Shown in pieces: positions 34,191 to 45,589 of a stretch of 64,000 nt of DNA (position 1 is its first letter; the number at the start of each line of letters is the position of its first letter). Position numbers and translations under genes: made by a program. Below the pieces are notes generated by a model that saw nothing but the letters and a program-made list of their open reading frames with translations, ran no database searches and had not been told where the DNA came from. Source of the DNA: Macrotis lagotis (Eukaryota > Chordata > Mammalia > Peramelemorphia > Peramelidae); NCBI RefSeq assembly GCF_037893015.1, contig NC_133661.1, positions 220,862,299 through 220,926,298 on the forward strand. The letters are read 5' to 3'.

Positions 34191-34341
34191 CTTTTTTTTT
34201 AGTTTTTGCAAGGCATTGGGGTTAAGTGACTTGCCCAAGGTGACACAGCTAGGTAATTATTAAGTGTCTGAGGCCAAATTTGAACTCAGGTCATCCTGAC
34301 CAGGGCTGGTGCTCTATACACTGTGCCACCTAGCTGCCCCC
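34191..34341 (-). mobile_element. WSINE1-type SINE
   Basis: Antisense copy, TSD ctgtgaattcttt / ctgtggattcttt at 34178-34190 and 34342-34354. Confidence 0.95.
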
Positions 34342-34957
34342 CTGTGGATTCTTTAAATGGTTTATTGTTTTCTTGTTCTAGTAGATTTGGACAGTTTTCC
34401 CCTTATAATTTCTGGCATGATGTTGCTCAGGTTCTTTTTTTGATCTAGCTTTATAGTAGTCCTATGATTCAAAGATTGTCTCTCCTGGATCTATTCTCCA
34501 GGTCATCGGTTTTCCCTAAAGCATACTTTATATTTTCTTCAATTTGTTCAGCCTTTTTATTTTGTTTGATGGAATCTTGTAGCCTTATAGATTCATTGGT
34601 TTCTGTTTTGTTCAATTCTATTTTTTAGGGTTTTATTTTCTTCAATTTGCTTTTGTGTTTTCTTTTCCAGTTGGTTATTTTTATTTTTAACAGAGTTGAT
34701 TTCTTTGGGCAATTTTTCATAATTTTCCTGCATGACTCTCATTTCTTTTTCCCATTTTTCTTCTTCCTCTCTTCTTTGGTTTTCAATTTTTTTTTTAAAT
34801 TCTTCAATGAGCTTTTGTACTTGAGTCTAATTTCTAGTTTGTTTTGATACTTCTCCTCTGAGTGATTTTGCACTGCTTTCTTCTTCAGACATGGCATTGT
34901 TATCATCTTTGTCTGTTGTTTTAGTTCTGCTCCTGGGATATAGGGAGTATAGATCCA

Positions 34958-34960
<3 letters not shown>

Positions 34961-34989
<29 letters not shown>
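34961..34989. repeat. Poly(T) run of 29 bases
   Basis: An uninterrupted T run inside the HAL1-like element, on the border between ORF1 and the 5' UTR. Confidence 0.97.
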
Positions 34990-34992
<3 letters not shown>

Positions 34993-35565
34993 GGGGCTGG
35001 AATCTGATCCCTGACTTGTCATTGACCAAGATGTTACCTATGGAATCCAGGCCTTGCCATCGCAGAGGTTTTTTTCCTTCCTTTATGTCCAGGTTCTGAC
35101 TTCGCAGTTGTTTGTTCCCGACCTATTCCTGTCTTTTACCCTGGTGTTCTTGGGTTTCAGATTTTGGTTTGGTTTGAGGTCCTCCCTGCTGGTTTGCTAT
35201 CTAGCTGCCCAGCCTCTGCTGTTGTTAAGCTGTCAGGACCTCATTGAATTGTGGCTAAAAGCCTCCCACTGTTTTTCCCACTTTCTAGCCTCTAGGTCTT
35301 CACTTCCCCTTTTCCCCTCAAAGGGACAGACTTTCACTGAAGATCCTCCATGATGTTTACAGTTGAAAACTTCTTTGAATTTTCTCTTTTTCTTGGTGGG
35401 GATCTATAGTTTGAATGTCAGAGTAGAAGCTTTATTTATCTTTGGTAGGGAAAAGTTCCAGGAGCCTGTTAGATTCGTACTGCCATCTGATCTCTGCCCC
35501 AGAAGTCAAATTCTCCCTTTTTTCAAGCTACAACCATCCTCCCAATCTTATAGGTTTTGAAGATT

Positions 35566-36345
35566 TGGATTTTTGACAAGAGAAGTTTGAGCATTGGAGA
35601 AGGATATTCCTGTGAAGATCTCTCTTGCTGTTTGATGACAGTGTCCTCAGTGGAGGTGAAATTCAACATGATTATAAAACAATAATGCAAAAACTTTATT
35701 ACCCTAAAAACCTCCCATTATTGCTACTAATGGTAGTGATAAAATAATGAAAATTTCTAAATAATCTATGATTTTTTAAAAGGGGATTTTTTTTTAATTG
35801 TGGACTCCTTTAAAGTTACAAACATTTCTGAGGCATGTTTAAAATGAGGAACTCTTCATCAGGTGACATTAAGGTTATGATATGATAGGGATAGAGATAA
35901 TTCCTTTAGATAACATGTATTTCCAAGTTATCATATGGAGTTAATGGTCAGACAGTGCTTACACATTTGAAAATGGAAATACTCCAACTATAGCACTTAG
36001 TAGTCAGAACCCTGCATCCAAAACCAAGGAGAGATGTCCATGATGTACTCAGTAATCTTAGAACCAGAGGGAGAGAGGGAAATGCCGATATCATTATTCT
36101 GGGATGTCTCTTACAATTAGCTACATTTTGGCTCAAGTTAGTGTATTCTCCATGATCCTAACTTGTAAGAAGTAGCTAAATACTCAGTATCATTACCCAC
36201 CATGAATCTACATAAATCCATTCTGAGTGGAAGTATGCCAAAGCTTGAACATACTTCTAAGGGTCAATACCACAGAGGTAACAACTACCTGATCTTTTAG
36301 GAAACCTATTTTAATAGCAATGAAATTGTAGAAATTATACTAGCT
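35566..36345. other. Unassigned sequence
   Basis: No repeat or gene recognised on either strand. Confidence 0.4.
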
Positions 36346-36501
36346 AGGGGTGGCTAGGTGGCGCAGTGGATAGAGCACCAGCCCTGGAGTCAGGAGTACC
36401 TGAGTTCAAATCCGGCCTCACACATTTAATAATGACCTAGCTGTGTGGCCTTGGGCAAGCCACTTAACCCCACTGCCTTGCAAAAAAAAAAAAAAAACTA
36501 A
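36346..36501 (+). mobile_element. WSINE1-type SINE
   Basis: Sense, very well preserved copy with a perfect 16-bp TSD (agaaattatactagct; 36330-36345 and 36502-36517). Probably among the youngest SINEs here. Confidence 0.97.
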
Positions 36502-36517
36502 AGAAATTATACTAGCT

Positions 36518-37336
36518 CCTTTGCATTGTGGGCTTCTGAATGATCTAAGAAGTTTCTTTAAAGGTTTTTTCTCTATTACATTCTTCTGGTTATGATTCTT
36601 TTAAACAAAGGGCTGTATCTAAAAGCAGCAAAAAAAAACAGTAGGTAAGAGTCTGAGATGCCTTCATTAGGAGATCTGAGCCAATATTCCATCCAAGATT
36701 GGAGTGATAAAAATCAATGCAGAGAAAGAAGGACTTTTGGGGAATTCATGGATGAAGTCTTGGCCTTCTTTTAAACCTTTGTGACCTCAGAATCTAGGAG
36801 TAGGCAGCCTTGGCAGAATCTAGGAGCAGGCAACCAAAATAACTCAGAGGGGCTCATAAAGGCAAAGGGCTTCCACAGCAGAAATGGGCTCATTAGCATT
36901 CTCGGATAATAGATCTAAAATGAGATAGTCCAGGTATCCTGGGTCACATCAAGACAATTTGTTTTTATCAATTATCTTTTCCCTAGAACCACTCTACATC
37001 TGGCTTCTTCAGTAGGAAATCCACAGATATGAGGATTATGGTTTGCTCTTGGTCCACAAACATAGGCACCCAGCCATTGTCACAGTAGTACACAGACTTG
37101 TCTTGTTCTTTTAGCATTCAAGGGATGTTGAGATAACAGAGCTCTATGTCCAGAATCCCAACCCTGTTTCAGGGCTAGGCACAGTTCTGTAAAACTGATG
37201 CTTTTTCATACTCTTGCTTTTCCTGAAAGGATCAAGGTGATCCAGCTGATAGTTAGATTTTCTGGGTGATCTCCATTCTGCAGGGAGCTACCTCATGCCA
37301 CAATTTCTGCCTCCATCTGACTGAATTTTTATTTTT
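36518..37336. other. Unassigned; possible decayed coding remnant on the minus strand
   Basis: Mixed composition and no recognised repeat. A short direct duplication (cagaatctaggag) occurs at 36788 and 36816. On the minus strand, 36985-37115 reads DNGWVPMFVDQEQ without an obvious parent. I cannot assign it. Confidence 0.3.
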
Positions 37337-37351
37337 TATCCTTTCCTTTTT

Positions 37352-37503
37352 TTTAGGTTTTTTTTGCAAGGCAATGGGGTTAAGTGGCTTGCCCAAGGCC
37401 ACACATAGAGGTAATTATTATTAAGTGTCTGAGGCTGGATTTGAACTCAGGTACACCTGACTCCAGGGCTGGTGCTCTATCCACTGTGCCACCTAGCCTC
37501 CCC
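37352..37503 (-). mobile_element. WSINE1-type SINE
   Basis: Antisense copy with a perfect 15-bp TSD (tatcctttccttttt) at 37337-37351 and 37504-37518. Confidence 0.96.
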
Positions 37504-37518
37504 TATCCTTTCCTTTTT

Positions 37519-38147
37519 TGAGTGGAAATAAATGACCTGTTCTATATCTAATTTATGTTTGTATACATACCCTTTTGACTATGGAGAATCTTTAGTTTTT
37601 CAAGTCCATAATCATTTCTATAATTAGCAATTAGAAATTATATATGTATATATAATTATTAAAAATAGCAATTATTTCAAAAGAAGTCAGGGTGGGGTGA
37701 AGAGTAATGAATGTGAGAATAAGGAGAGCATATGTTCCTTATTGAGAATCAGGTAACCCAAGAACAATCAGTGCTGCTTAAATCTGGTTGGCAAGTACAG
37801 GACAGAAATTGACTTAGGTAGCCACTATGCTGAAAGAACATATCAACCTTAACATAATACATTTTCCTCCATTTTGCTTTTTTAAAAATGTTTTATTAAT
37901 ATTTCTTTCTTCTTTTTTGTTTTTGCATCATTATCACTACCTAACCATTCCCACTCCTAAATTCTCAAAACAGAAGAGTTTTGTTTAACATGTTGCTTTC
38001 TATTATGACACATGTACATATTAACAGTGACTTATTGGAAAGAATATCTTATTTTGTATGCCCAACATTTTGGATACTATGATTGACCAATGTAATGTAT
38101 TATGTGGGTCTTCACTTTCAAATCATTCTGTTTAGTCCTAAATTTTT
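37519..38147. other. Mostly unassigned; LINE 3'-end-like piece at 37865-38010
   Basis: The T-rich gttttattaatatttctttc start with the downstream caaaacagaagagttttgtt piece looks like an antisense LINE terminus. The rest is unassigned. Confidence 0.35.
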
Positions 38148-38372
38148 GGGCAGAGCACTGGGCCTGGATTCAGGAAAACCCGAGACCAAATCAGGCCTCA
38201 GACACAATAACTGTGTGACCTTAGACAAATCTCTTTACCCTGCCTATTTCAATTTCCTTATGTGTAAAATGAACTGAAGGAAGAAATAGTGAACCACTCT
38301 AATATCTTTGTCTAAAAAAACTGCAAATAGGGTCATGAAGAGTTGGATGCAACTGAAACTATTTAATAACAA
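38148..38372 (+). mobile_element. RTE-tailed tRNA SINE
   Basis: Sense copy with agagcactgggcctggattc, ctgtgtgaccttagacaaat, aatagtgaaccactctaata and the gtcatgaagagttggatgca end. Confidence 0.85.
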
Positions 38373-38439
38373 GTTAGAGATCCTCATACTTGTATATAGC
38401 ACTAGGTTTATTTTTATATAAAACTACAGAAATATTTTC

Positions 38440-38800
38440 CTCTTGGATTGACAGCAAATTGCTCTTTCTCTCTCTCAACACAATGACACATTCATTTTGT
38501 TGTCAAATGGCTCATAATCCAATCACTTGATTTTTATTGCAAGGAATGACTAACTGCTGCTTGAATCCAATGCCCTTGTTCTCTTGGTATCTCCATGGGA
38601 ACTTTATAATTCATAATTAATTAGGCAACAAGAGAGAATGAGGACCCCTTTTTGGTATAATAATTCATGCCCTGTTCAAGCTTATTGCATCTCTGCAACA
38701 AAGATTGAATAAATATGCCATTAATCATGGGTTGGAGGAGAGCTATTGTGATTGCAGCATATTTCTAATGCAAATAAAGAAAAATGTCACTTTTCCCCTC
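38440..38800. other. Candidate conserved non-coding element
   Basis: Repeat-free stretch with homeodomain-like cores (ataattaattaggcaac, gccattaatcatggg) and an octamer-like ATGCAAAT (38768). This texture is typical of developmental enhancers in gene deserts. Conservation cannot be tested from one sequence. Confidence 0.3.
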
Positions 38801-39634
38801 CAACTAATCCTTTAAATGTGGATATATAATAATAATAGTTTTTATTTATTTATTTATACTGTACTAATTCCCCAGAGCTCAATAAAGCACTATGAAAGCA
38901 AAATAGTAGTTCAAAAAAAAACCCCAGCAGATTTTTACCCAGTTGAATCCAAAAACTGAACAAGGAAAAGAAAATGAGAAGGATGGGAAAGAGAGACTAT
39001 AGAGGATGACTAAAAGAAAAATGAAGGGAGTAAGTTTTTTATAGATGGACTGTTTGCAGTGTCATGTTTTTGTTTATTTATCTTTAGATCTCAAAAATGA
39101 ACCTACACAGGTTGCTATTGGCAGAGCTATGACTAGGTTACATCCTTGGACATTCATCTCTTCCAGTGGAATTGAGAATAATAGGAGGTGGTACCTTATT
39201 TGGGACTCAGAAAGTCATTGGAGTTCTACAGTGAGAAAAGAGTGTCTAGTCTCTCCTAGGATGTAGGTATCCCATGTATACAATACATAATATCATCCCC
39301 TCCCACCCCCGTAAAGAAAGACCACTGAAGGTGAATGAGGGGACAGATTAATTTTATTCCTCCTTTTCTCTTCATTTTCTCCCGTATCTTTTCTCTCTCG
39401 CTCTCCCTCTTTCCCTCCTCCTTCTTTCTTCTTCTCCCTCATTGGCCATTACATAGGATAATACTGCTAAACATTTAGAAAAATAATTTGTTTTCATGTA
39501 CATATCAATGAACATGATCACCTTTTCATAAAAAAGACTGAGTGGGAATACTTGGTAGGAAGGTTATTGTTTCCTGAAGAACTATTTCAGTTCAAGTGAA
39601 TGATAATAAATAGTTAATATAGTGCTTTTCTCAT
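38801..39634. other. Unassigned sequence
   Basis: A 73-codon open stretch (39045-39266) has no recognised domain. A T/C-rich tract lies at 39355-39440. Confidence 0.4.
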
Positions 39635-39773
39635 ACCAACTTTGGAGTATTGTTATTCTTTTTTCATAGAGCAAGAAACTGGGACTTGGAGCTGAACGGA
39701 GCTGAACTGATATCTCTGATCATAAGATTATGAAAAAGGTGATCTCATACTTGAACTCAGGTTTTCTCATTCT
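39635..39773 (-). mobile_element. MIR SINE remnant, split by an L1 (continues at 42357)
   Basis: agcaagaaactgggacttgg, then cttgaactcaggttttctca. The MIR end (cattgcaccacactt) continues right of the L1. Confidence 0.65.
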
Positions 39774-42356
39774 TAGATTTTTTTGTTTATAAAAGAAAGA
39801 TTTTTATTTATTTTGAATTTTACAATTTTCCCCCAATCTTGCTTCCCTCCTCCCCACAGAAGGCAGTCTGTTAGTCTTTATGTTTCCATATTATACATTG
39901 ATCTAAGTTGAATGTGATGAGAGAAAAATCATATCCTCAAGGAAGAAAAATAAAGTATAAGAGATAGCAAAATTACAAAGTAAGATAAGTTTTTTTTAAT
40001 TAAAGGTAATAGTAATTGCTCTTTGTTCAAGCTCCACAATTCCATTAAGGTTGATCATCAATTCCACATTGCTGTTAGGATATACAGTTTTCTTCTGGGT
40101 CTGCTCTTCTCATTTAGCAAATCCTTCCAGGCTTCCCTGAATTCCCATCCCTCCTGGTTTCTTATATAACAATAGTATTCTATCACATACATATACCACA
40201 GTTCATTAAGCCATTCCCCAATTGATTGACATTCACCTAATTTCTCCAATTCTTTGCCACCAAAAACAGGGTTGCTATGAAATAATTTTGTACAAGTGAT
40301 GTTTTTATCCCTTTTGCATCATCTCTTCAGGGTATAGACCAAGTAGTGGTATTGACGGATCAAAGGGTATGCAAATTTTTGTTGACCTTTTCTCCAGAAA
40401 GGTTGGATGAGTTCCCAGCTCCACCAACAATGTATTAGTGCCCAGATTTCCCACATCCCTTTCAACATTGATCATTGTCCTTTCTGGTCATATTGGTCAG
40501 TCTGAGAGGTGGGAAGTAGTACCTCAGAGTTGCTTTAATTTGTATTTCTCTAAAAAGTAGTGATTTAGAGAAATTTTTCATTTGATTATGGATCACTTTG
40601 ATTTCCTCATCTGTAAATTGCCTTTGCATATCCTTTGACTATTTGTCAATTGGGGAATGGCTTGTTTTCTTAAAAATTTTGACTCAGTTCTATGTATGTT
40701 TTAGGAATGAGTCCTTTGTCAGAAATTCTAGTTGTAAAAATTGTTTCCTAATGTATTTAATTTCTTTTGATCTTGTTTACAGTGGTTTTGTCTGTGCAAA
40801 AGTTTTTTAATTTAATGTAATCAAAATTGTCTAGTTTGTTTTTAATGATGTTCTCCATCTATACCTTGATCATAAACTGCTTCCCTTTCCATAGATCTGA
40901 CAGGTAAACTATTCCTTGATCTCCTAGTTTGCTTATAATATTTTTTTTATGTCTAAATCCTGTATCCATTTTGATTTTAACTTAGTATAGGGTGTGAGGT
41001 GTTGGTTGAATACAAGTTTCTGCCATACTACTGTTCAATTTTCCCCAACAGTTTTTATCAAAGACAGAGTTTTTATCCCAATAGCTGGACTCTTTGGGCT
41101 TATCAAACAGCAGATTACTATCATCATTTCCTGATTTTTCACCTAGTCTATTCCACTGATCCACCACTCTATTTCTTAGCCAATACCAGTTTTGATGACT
41201 GATACTTTATAATATAATTTTAGATCCAGTAGATCTTTTTTACATTTTTTTCCATTGAATCTCTGGAAATTCTTGACTTTTTATTTCTCCATCTGAATTT
41301 ACTTTTAATTTTTTTCTAATTCATTAAAGTAATTTTTTTTGGAATTTTGATTGGTAAGGAACTAAACAAGTAGTTTCATTTTGGTAGAATTGTCATTTTT
41401 ATTATATTCTTGGCCTATCCATGAATAGTTGATATTTGCCCAGTTATTTAAATTTGATTTTATTTGTGTGAGAAATGTTTTGTTATTTTTTTCAAAGTTT
41501 CCAAGTCTACCTTGGTAGGTAGACTCAGGTATTTTATATTGTCTGAACTTACTTTGAATAGCATTTCTCTTTCTAGCTCTTTCTGCTGTATCCTGCTACT
41601 CATATATACAGATGTTGAGGATTTGTGAAGGTCTGTTTTATATCCTGTGACTTTGCTAAAGTTGCTAATTATTTTTAGTAGTTTTCAGATGATTTTTTGG
41701 GATTCTCTAGGTATATCATCATGTCATCTGCAGAGTGAAAGTTTTGTCTCTTCCTTCCCAATTCGAATTCCTTCAATTTCTTTTTCTTCTCTTGTTGCTG
41801 AAGCTAACATTTCTAATACAATATTGAAGAGCAGTAGTGATAATGGGTATCCTTGTTTCACCCTTGACCTTACTGGGAATGCCTCTAACCTATCCCTATT
41901 GCATATAATGCTTTTTGATGGTTTCAGATAGATACTGCTTATTATTCTAAGGAACACTTCACTTATTCCTACGCTCTCTAGTGTTTTTAGTAGGAATGGG
42001 TGGTGTATTTTGTCAAATGCTTTTTCAGCATCTATTGATATAATCATATGATTTCTTATAGGGTTGTTGTTGATATAATTGATTATACTAACAGTTTTCC
42101 TAATATTGAACCAACCCTGCATCCTGGGATAAATCCTACGTGGTCATAATGTATTATCCTAGTGATAACTTGTTATAACTGTTTTGCTAAGATTTTATTT
42201 AAGATTTTTGCATCTAGATTCATCAGGGAGATAAGTCTATAATTTTCTTTTTCTGTTTTAACTCTTCCTGGTTTAGGTATCAGCACCATATTGGTGTTAT
42301 AAAAAGAGTTGGGTTATTTTTCCCAAAAGTTTATATAGATTTAGAACCAATTGTTT
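39774..42356 (-). mobile_element. 5'-truncated antisense L1 with perfect TSD
   Basis: From the left it has the 3' UTR (cccccaatcttgcttccctc), the ORF2 C-terminus (40040-41250), the RT with its palm blocks in the 132-codon minus-strand stretch 41724-42122 ([10 protein letters not shown]), and ends upstream of RT. A perfect 16-bp TSD, caggttttctcattct, lies at 39758-39773 and 42357-42372. It is the same lineage as the sense L1s on the left. Broken by stops and shifts. Confidence 0.96.
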
Positions 42357-42379
42357 CAGGTTTTCTCATTCTAAATTCT

Positions 42380-42560
42380 ATATACATTTCATTGCACCAC
42401 ACTTGATTAGCTGAACTGACAGGAACACAGAGGAGAGATGCAAGGATGAAGAAAGGAAGGCGGAAACTCCTCCTCCTCCATCATATGGGCATGCAAAACT
42501 CACATGTGAGATAGTTTTTAGATTGAGCTCAGAGTATTTTCCCGAAAATTATGGAGCTTT
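42380..42560. repeat. Diverged duplicate, copy 1 (partner 43715-43885)
   Basis: Shares a chain of blocks with copy 2: attagctgaactgacagg-aacacagaggagaga, then catcatatgggcatg, then cacatgtgagatag. Starts in MIR sequence and continues beyond it. Confidence 0.7.
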
Positions 42561-43119
42561 ATTTGTGGCTATAACCTCATAGATCTCTGTGACTTTTCTC
42601 TGTCTTCTTTTTTATCAGGAGGACAAGGGAAATTAAAGATGTGTCAGCCAAAAGTGCTATGACCAGATGTTGGAGCAAAGAGAAAAAATAAAATTTTCCC
42701 CATGAATTTGTCTTTAGGAAAGTTCTATCTCAAAGTTTGAGGGAATGTTTGAGTTTTGTCTTTTCACTTATACCACTAATGGTAGTTCACCTTCCCCTCT
42801 TCCATTCATGTATAAACAGATAGAAGGGTTGAATACCCCTTAGGTGCTATTGTGATATGAGGACCATGCTATATGCTCCTGGGACTGATACTTCCTAATG
42901 CCTAAGAAACTGAAGTCCTTAAATTATCATTTGGAAAATCAACCATGAAAAGAGGAAAAAAAATACCACAGATTAAAAATAAAATACATATTCTCATTGA
43001 TGGGTACCATGGAACTAATGTGAAGAATTTAGTTATCTAGTTTTCATAGAACCTGAGTACCTGGATAGATGAACCATTAAGGAGAAGAACCTCTGGATCT
43101 GAGACCAATCCTTTGAGGT
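42561..43119. other. Unassigned sequence
   Basis: Nothing recognised. Confidence 0.4.
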
Positions 43120-43135
43120 AAGAACAAATAGCAAG

Positions 43136-43271
43136 GGGGCAGCTAGGTGGCACAGTGAATTGGTCGCCAGCCCTGGAGTCAGGAGAACCTGAGTTCAAAT
43201 CTGGCCTCAGACACTTAATAATTACCTAGTTGTGTGCCTTGGTCCCATTTGCCTTGCAAAAAGACCTAAAA
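43136..43271 (+). mobile_element. WSINE1-type SINE
   Basis: Sense copy with a short internal loss in the TGGCCTTGGGCAAG block. TSD aagaacaaatagcaag / aagaacaaataacaag at 43120-43135 and 43272-43287. Confidence 0.95.
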
Positions 43272-43287
43272 AAGAACAAATAACAAG

Positions 43288-43714
43288 ACCTGAGGCACAT
43301 GTCAATGTCAACCATACTGGAACATCTAACCTGTGGATGGACAGATTTGAACAAAGTATGATAGAAACTGGAGAGGCAATAATAAAATAGAAATTTAATT
43401 AATTTAAAATTAATGAAAATGTAATTAGGAGTTCTGAGAAAGAGGGCTTGGCATTTTGGGGTAAGAAAGTATTTAATTTATAGAAAAAAACACAAGAGAA
43501 TTGGACCATGATATAATCATTCTTACATCTTAGGTCTTATGGGAACCACCTCCAAGATGATTTTCTCACAGTGGGGTTCAGAATCAGAGTCAATGTGGCA
43601 AGAGCTTGGTGCAATATCTAGTTAAGTTTCAACTAGTAGTTCCATGAAACAGGATTCATGAGCATGTCAAGAGGTATGATGGTTGACTCTCAGGTCCCAG
43701 GGAAATAGGGGAAG
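43288..43714. other. Unassigned sequence
   Basis: AT-rich; nothing recognised. Confidence 0.4.
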
Positions 43715-43885
43715 GTTTTCTCATTTTAAATTCATTATACCTCCCACTGCACAACACTAGATTAGCTGCACTGATGGGAACATAGAGGAGAGAGAAAAGA
43801 ATGAAGGGAGGAAGGAGTAAGTATGTAGGTACATACATAACCTACATCATTTGAACATGTAAAGCCCACATGCGAGATAGCCTGA
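43715..43885. repeat. Diverged duplicate, copy 2 (partner 42380-42560)
   Basis: ttttctcattttaaattcat, attagctgcactgatggga-acatagaggagaga, catcatttgaacatg and cacatgcgagatag follow in the same order as in copy 1. Confidence 0.7.
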
Positions 43886-45229
43886 AAATCATAAATCCCT
43901 TAGTGAACACCTAATGCTGATCAGAGCAATACACTTTTACAGAGGGTGATTTCATCCAGAAAGTAAAAGATTGCTGCTATGTCAACCTCAGGGAATGGCA
44001 TGCATCCTGGGCCTCAGTTATGGAAATAGGTTGTCTCCATGTCATTTTGATACCAAAGAATCTATTGACTTCCTATTTAGAATGCCTGCACAACATTTCC
44101 CTAAAAAAGAAAAAGACTGTAGTACAAGACAGAGCCCCATAAAATGATGAACTGAAGTTATCATCAGATGAATCATTTAACTTCTCTGTGCCTTTGTTTT
44201 ATCTGGGAAAAAAGGGAGTTTGGGCATGAGGGTTTATTCTTATTTCAAAAATGTGATCTCATGAGGAGTCTATGAATTTATTATTATATCATGAACCCAT
44301 GAATTTGTGCAGAATCAATATCAATCTGATCAATATCACCTGACTTTTCTCCCATAATCTGGTTTTTCAGGAAGAGATACAGTTTGTTAGCCCAAGTAAA
44401 TCAGAAAATCATGATTTTGTAGTTCTTTTAGATGACAAAAGTCATTTGTTTTCATTTGCTTCTTTGACAAAAGAATCTATCATATCCTGTTCTTTAATTT
44501 TATTCTGATATGAAACCAGCCACCAAAAGTTTATTATCCTCTAAGGATGGTCATACCTTTCCCACATTGACCACAAACTTAGTCCTCTTTCTATTCACAC
44601 TCTCAAGCTTTTCTATGTGTTATAGAGAAAGAGTATTGTATGAGAAAATATTTTTTCATCTTCTAGGTTTTCTGGTTGGGAGGTAGGGGACATGCAAGAA
44701 GTAGAGAAGTTAGAAAAAGAATGACCTGAATTTTCTTGGGTTTTTACTTTTTTTGTAGTTTATGTTTCCCTCAGTCATAAAACTGAATTCTTGGTTTTAG
44801 GTAACTTAATAATAATAAACTTAATAGTAAAAACTTATAGTAAAAAGGGCTTCGCTTTAAGTAAAGATAAATTGGAAAAAATAGGGGGAGAATTGGCTGG
44901 TGACAGATAAACATCAAGAGGGAAAAGGCCTTGGTGTTTTCTCATAAAGTCCTACTCATAACTGCTTGATCATCTTGGTCTTATCTTTGATCTGGTCATT
45001 CCTTAAGGAGGACAGTTTTTAGAGCAGTTAACAATAACCTCCAGATCCACCACTATTCCACTTTAGTCAGAGCATTCCTCCCAATAGGCCTTGACATGGA
45101 ATTTCATTTCTCCCTTCTCCCAACTGGTATAATACTATGTCAACTTATAAGTATAGCTATTTATAAATCCTTGGCTCTGTTTTCTGAAGAATCCTTTTCT
45201 GGTTGGATATCAGGTACATTCCCAGATGA
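43886..45229. other. Unassigned sequence
   Basis: About 1.3 kb with no recognised repeat or exon on either strand. Confidence 0.4.
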
Positions 45230-45356
45230 AACCACTACATTGATTTCTTTTATTTATTGGTATTTTATTTTTCCAAATATATGTTATGAAAGTTTTTTCA
45301 ATGTTCATCTATATGCATATGAATATTTTTAAGTTACAAAATTTCCTTCCACTCTC
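45230..45356 (-). mobile_element. Antisense L1 3' terminus
   Basis: tttttccaaatatatgttat and tttttaagttacaaaatttc match the left end of the longer antisense copy at 62885. Confidence 0.7.
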
Positions 45357-45452
45357 CTTAGGTAATTATTAAGTGTCTGAGACAGAATTTGAACCCAGGT
45401 ACTCCTGACTCCGGGGCCAGTGCTTTATCCACTGCGCCACCTAGCTGCCTCT
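45357..45452 (-). mobile_element. WSINE1-type SINE, tail missing
   Basis: Only the head and middle remain (aggtaattattaagtgtctg to gcgccacctagctgcc). The tail side is joined directly to an L1 end, so a deletion removed both the SINE tail and the L1 body. Confidence 0.9.
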
Positions 45453-45589
45453 CTGCTTAAGTTTTAAACCTCTTTAGTACCTGACCCTAACTTGTCTGTC
45501 TGGCCCCTCTGGATAGAACCTTTCCTCATGGACTCTGATTTAGCTAGCCTGACCTTACAACAACAGCTCTTCAAACAAGGAATATCATC

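Larger units (their letters stand above)
33080..35565 (-). mobile_element. Antisense HAL1-like (ORF1-only) L1-derived element
   Basis: Read on the minus strand, a 5' UTR lies at the right (35050-35560, ending near ctgccatctgatctctgccc). ORF1 follows: coiled coil at 34560-34900, RRM/C-terminal domain at 33830-34500. Then comes a 3' region of about 0.7 kb (33080-33770) with no trace of EN or RT. This ORF1-plus-3' layout is that of HAL1 elements, known from marsupials. The frame is heavily broken. One WSINE1 (34191-34341) is inserted. Confidence 0.65.

Noticed and set aside
43656-43838. 60-codon minus-strand frame as a small gene
   Set aside because: Lies over a diverged duplicated segment with MIR sequence; no start context or domain.
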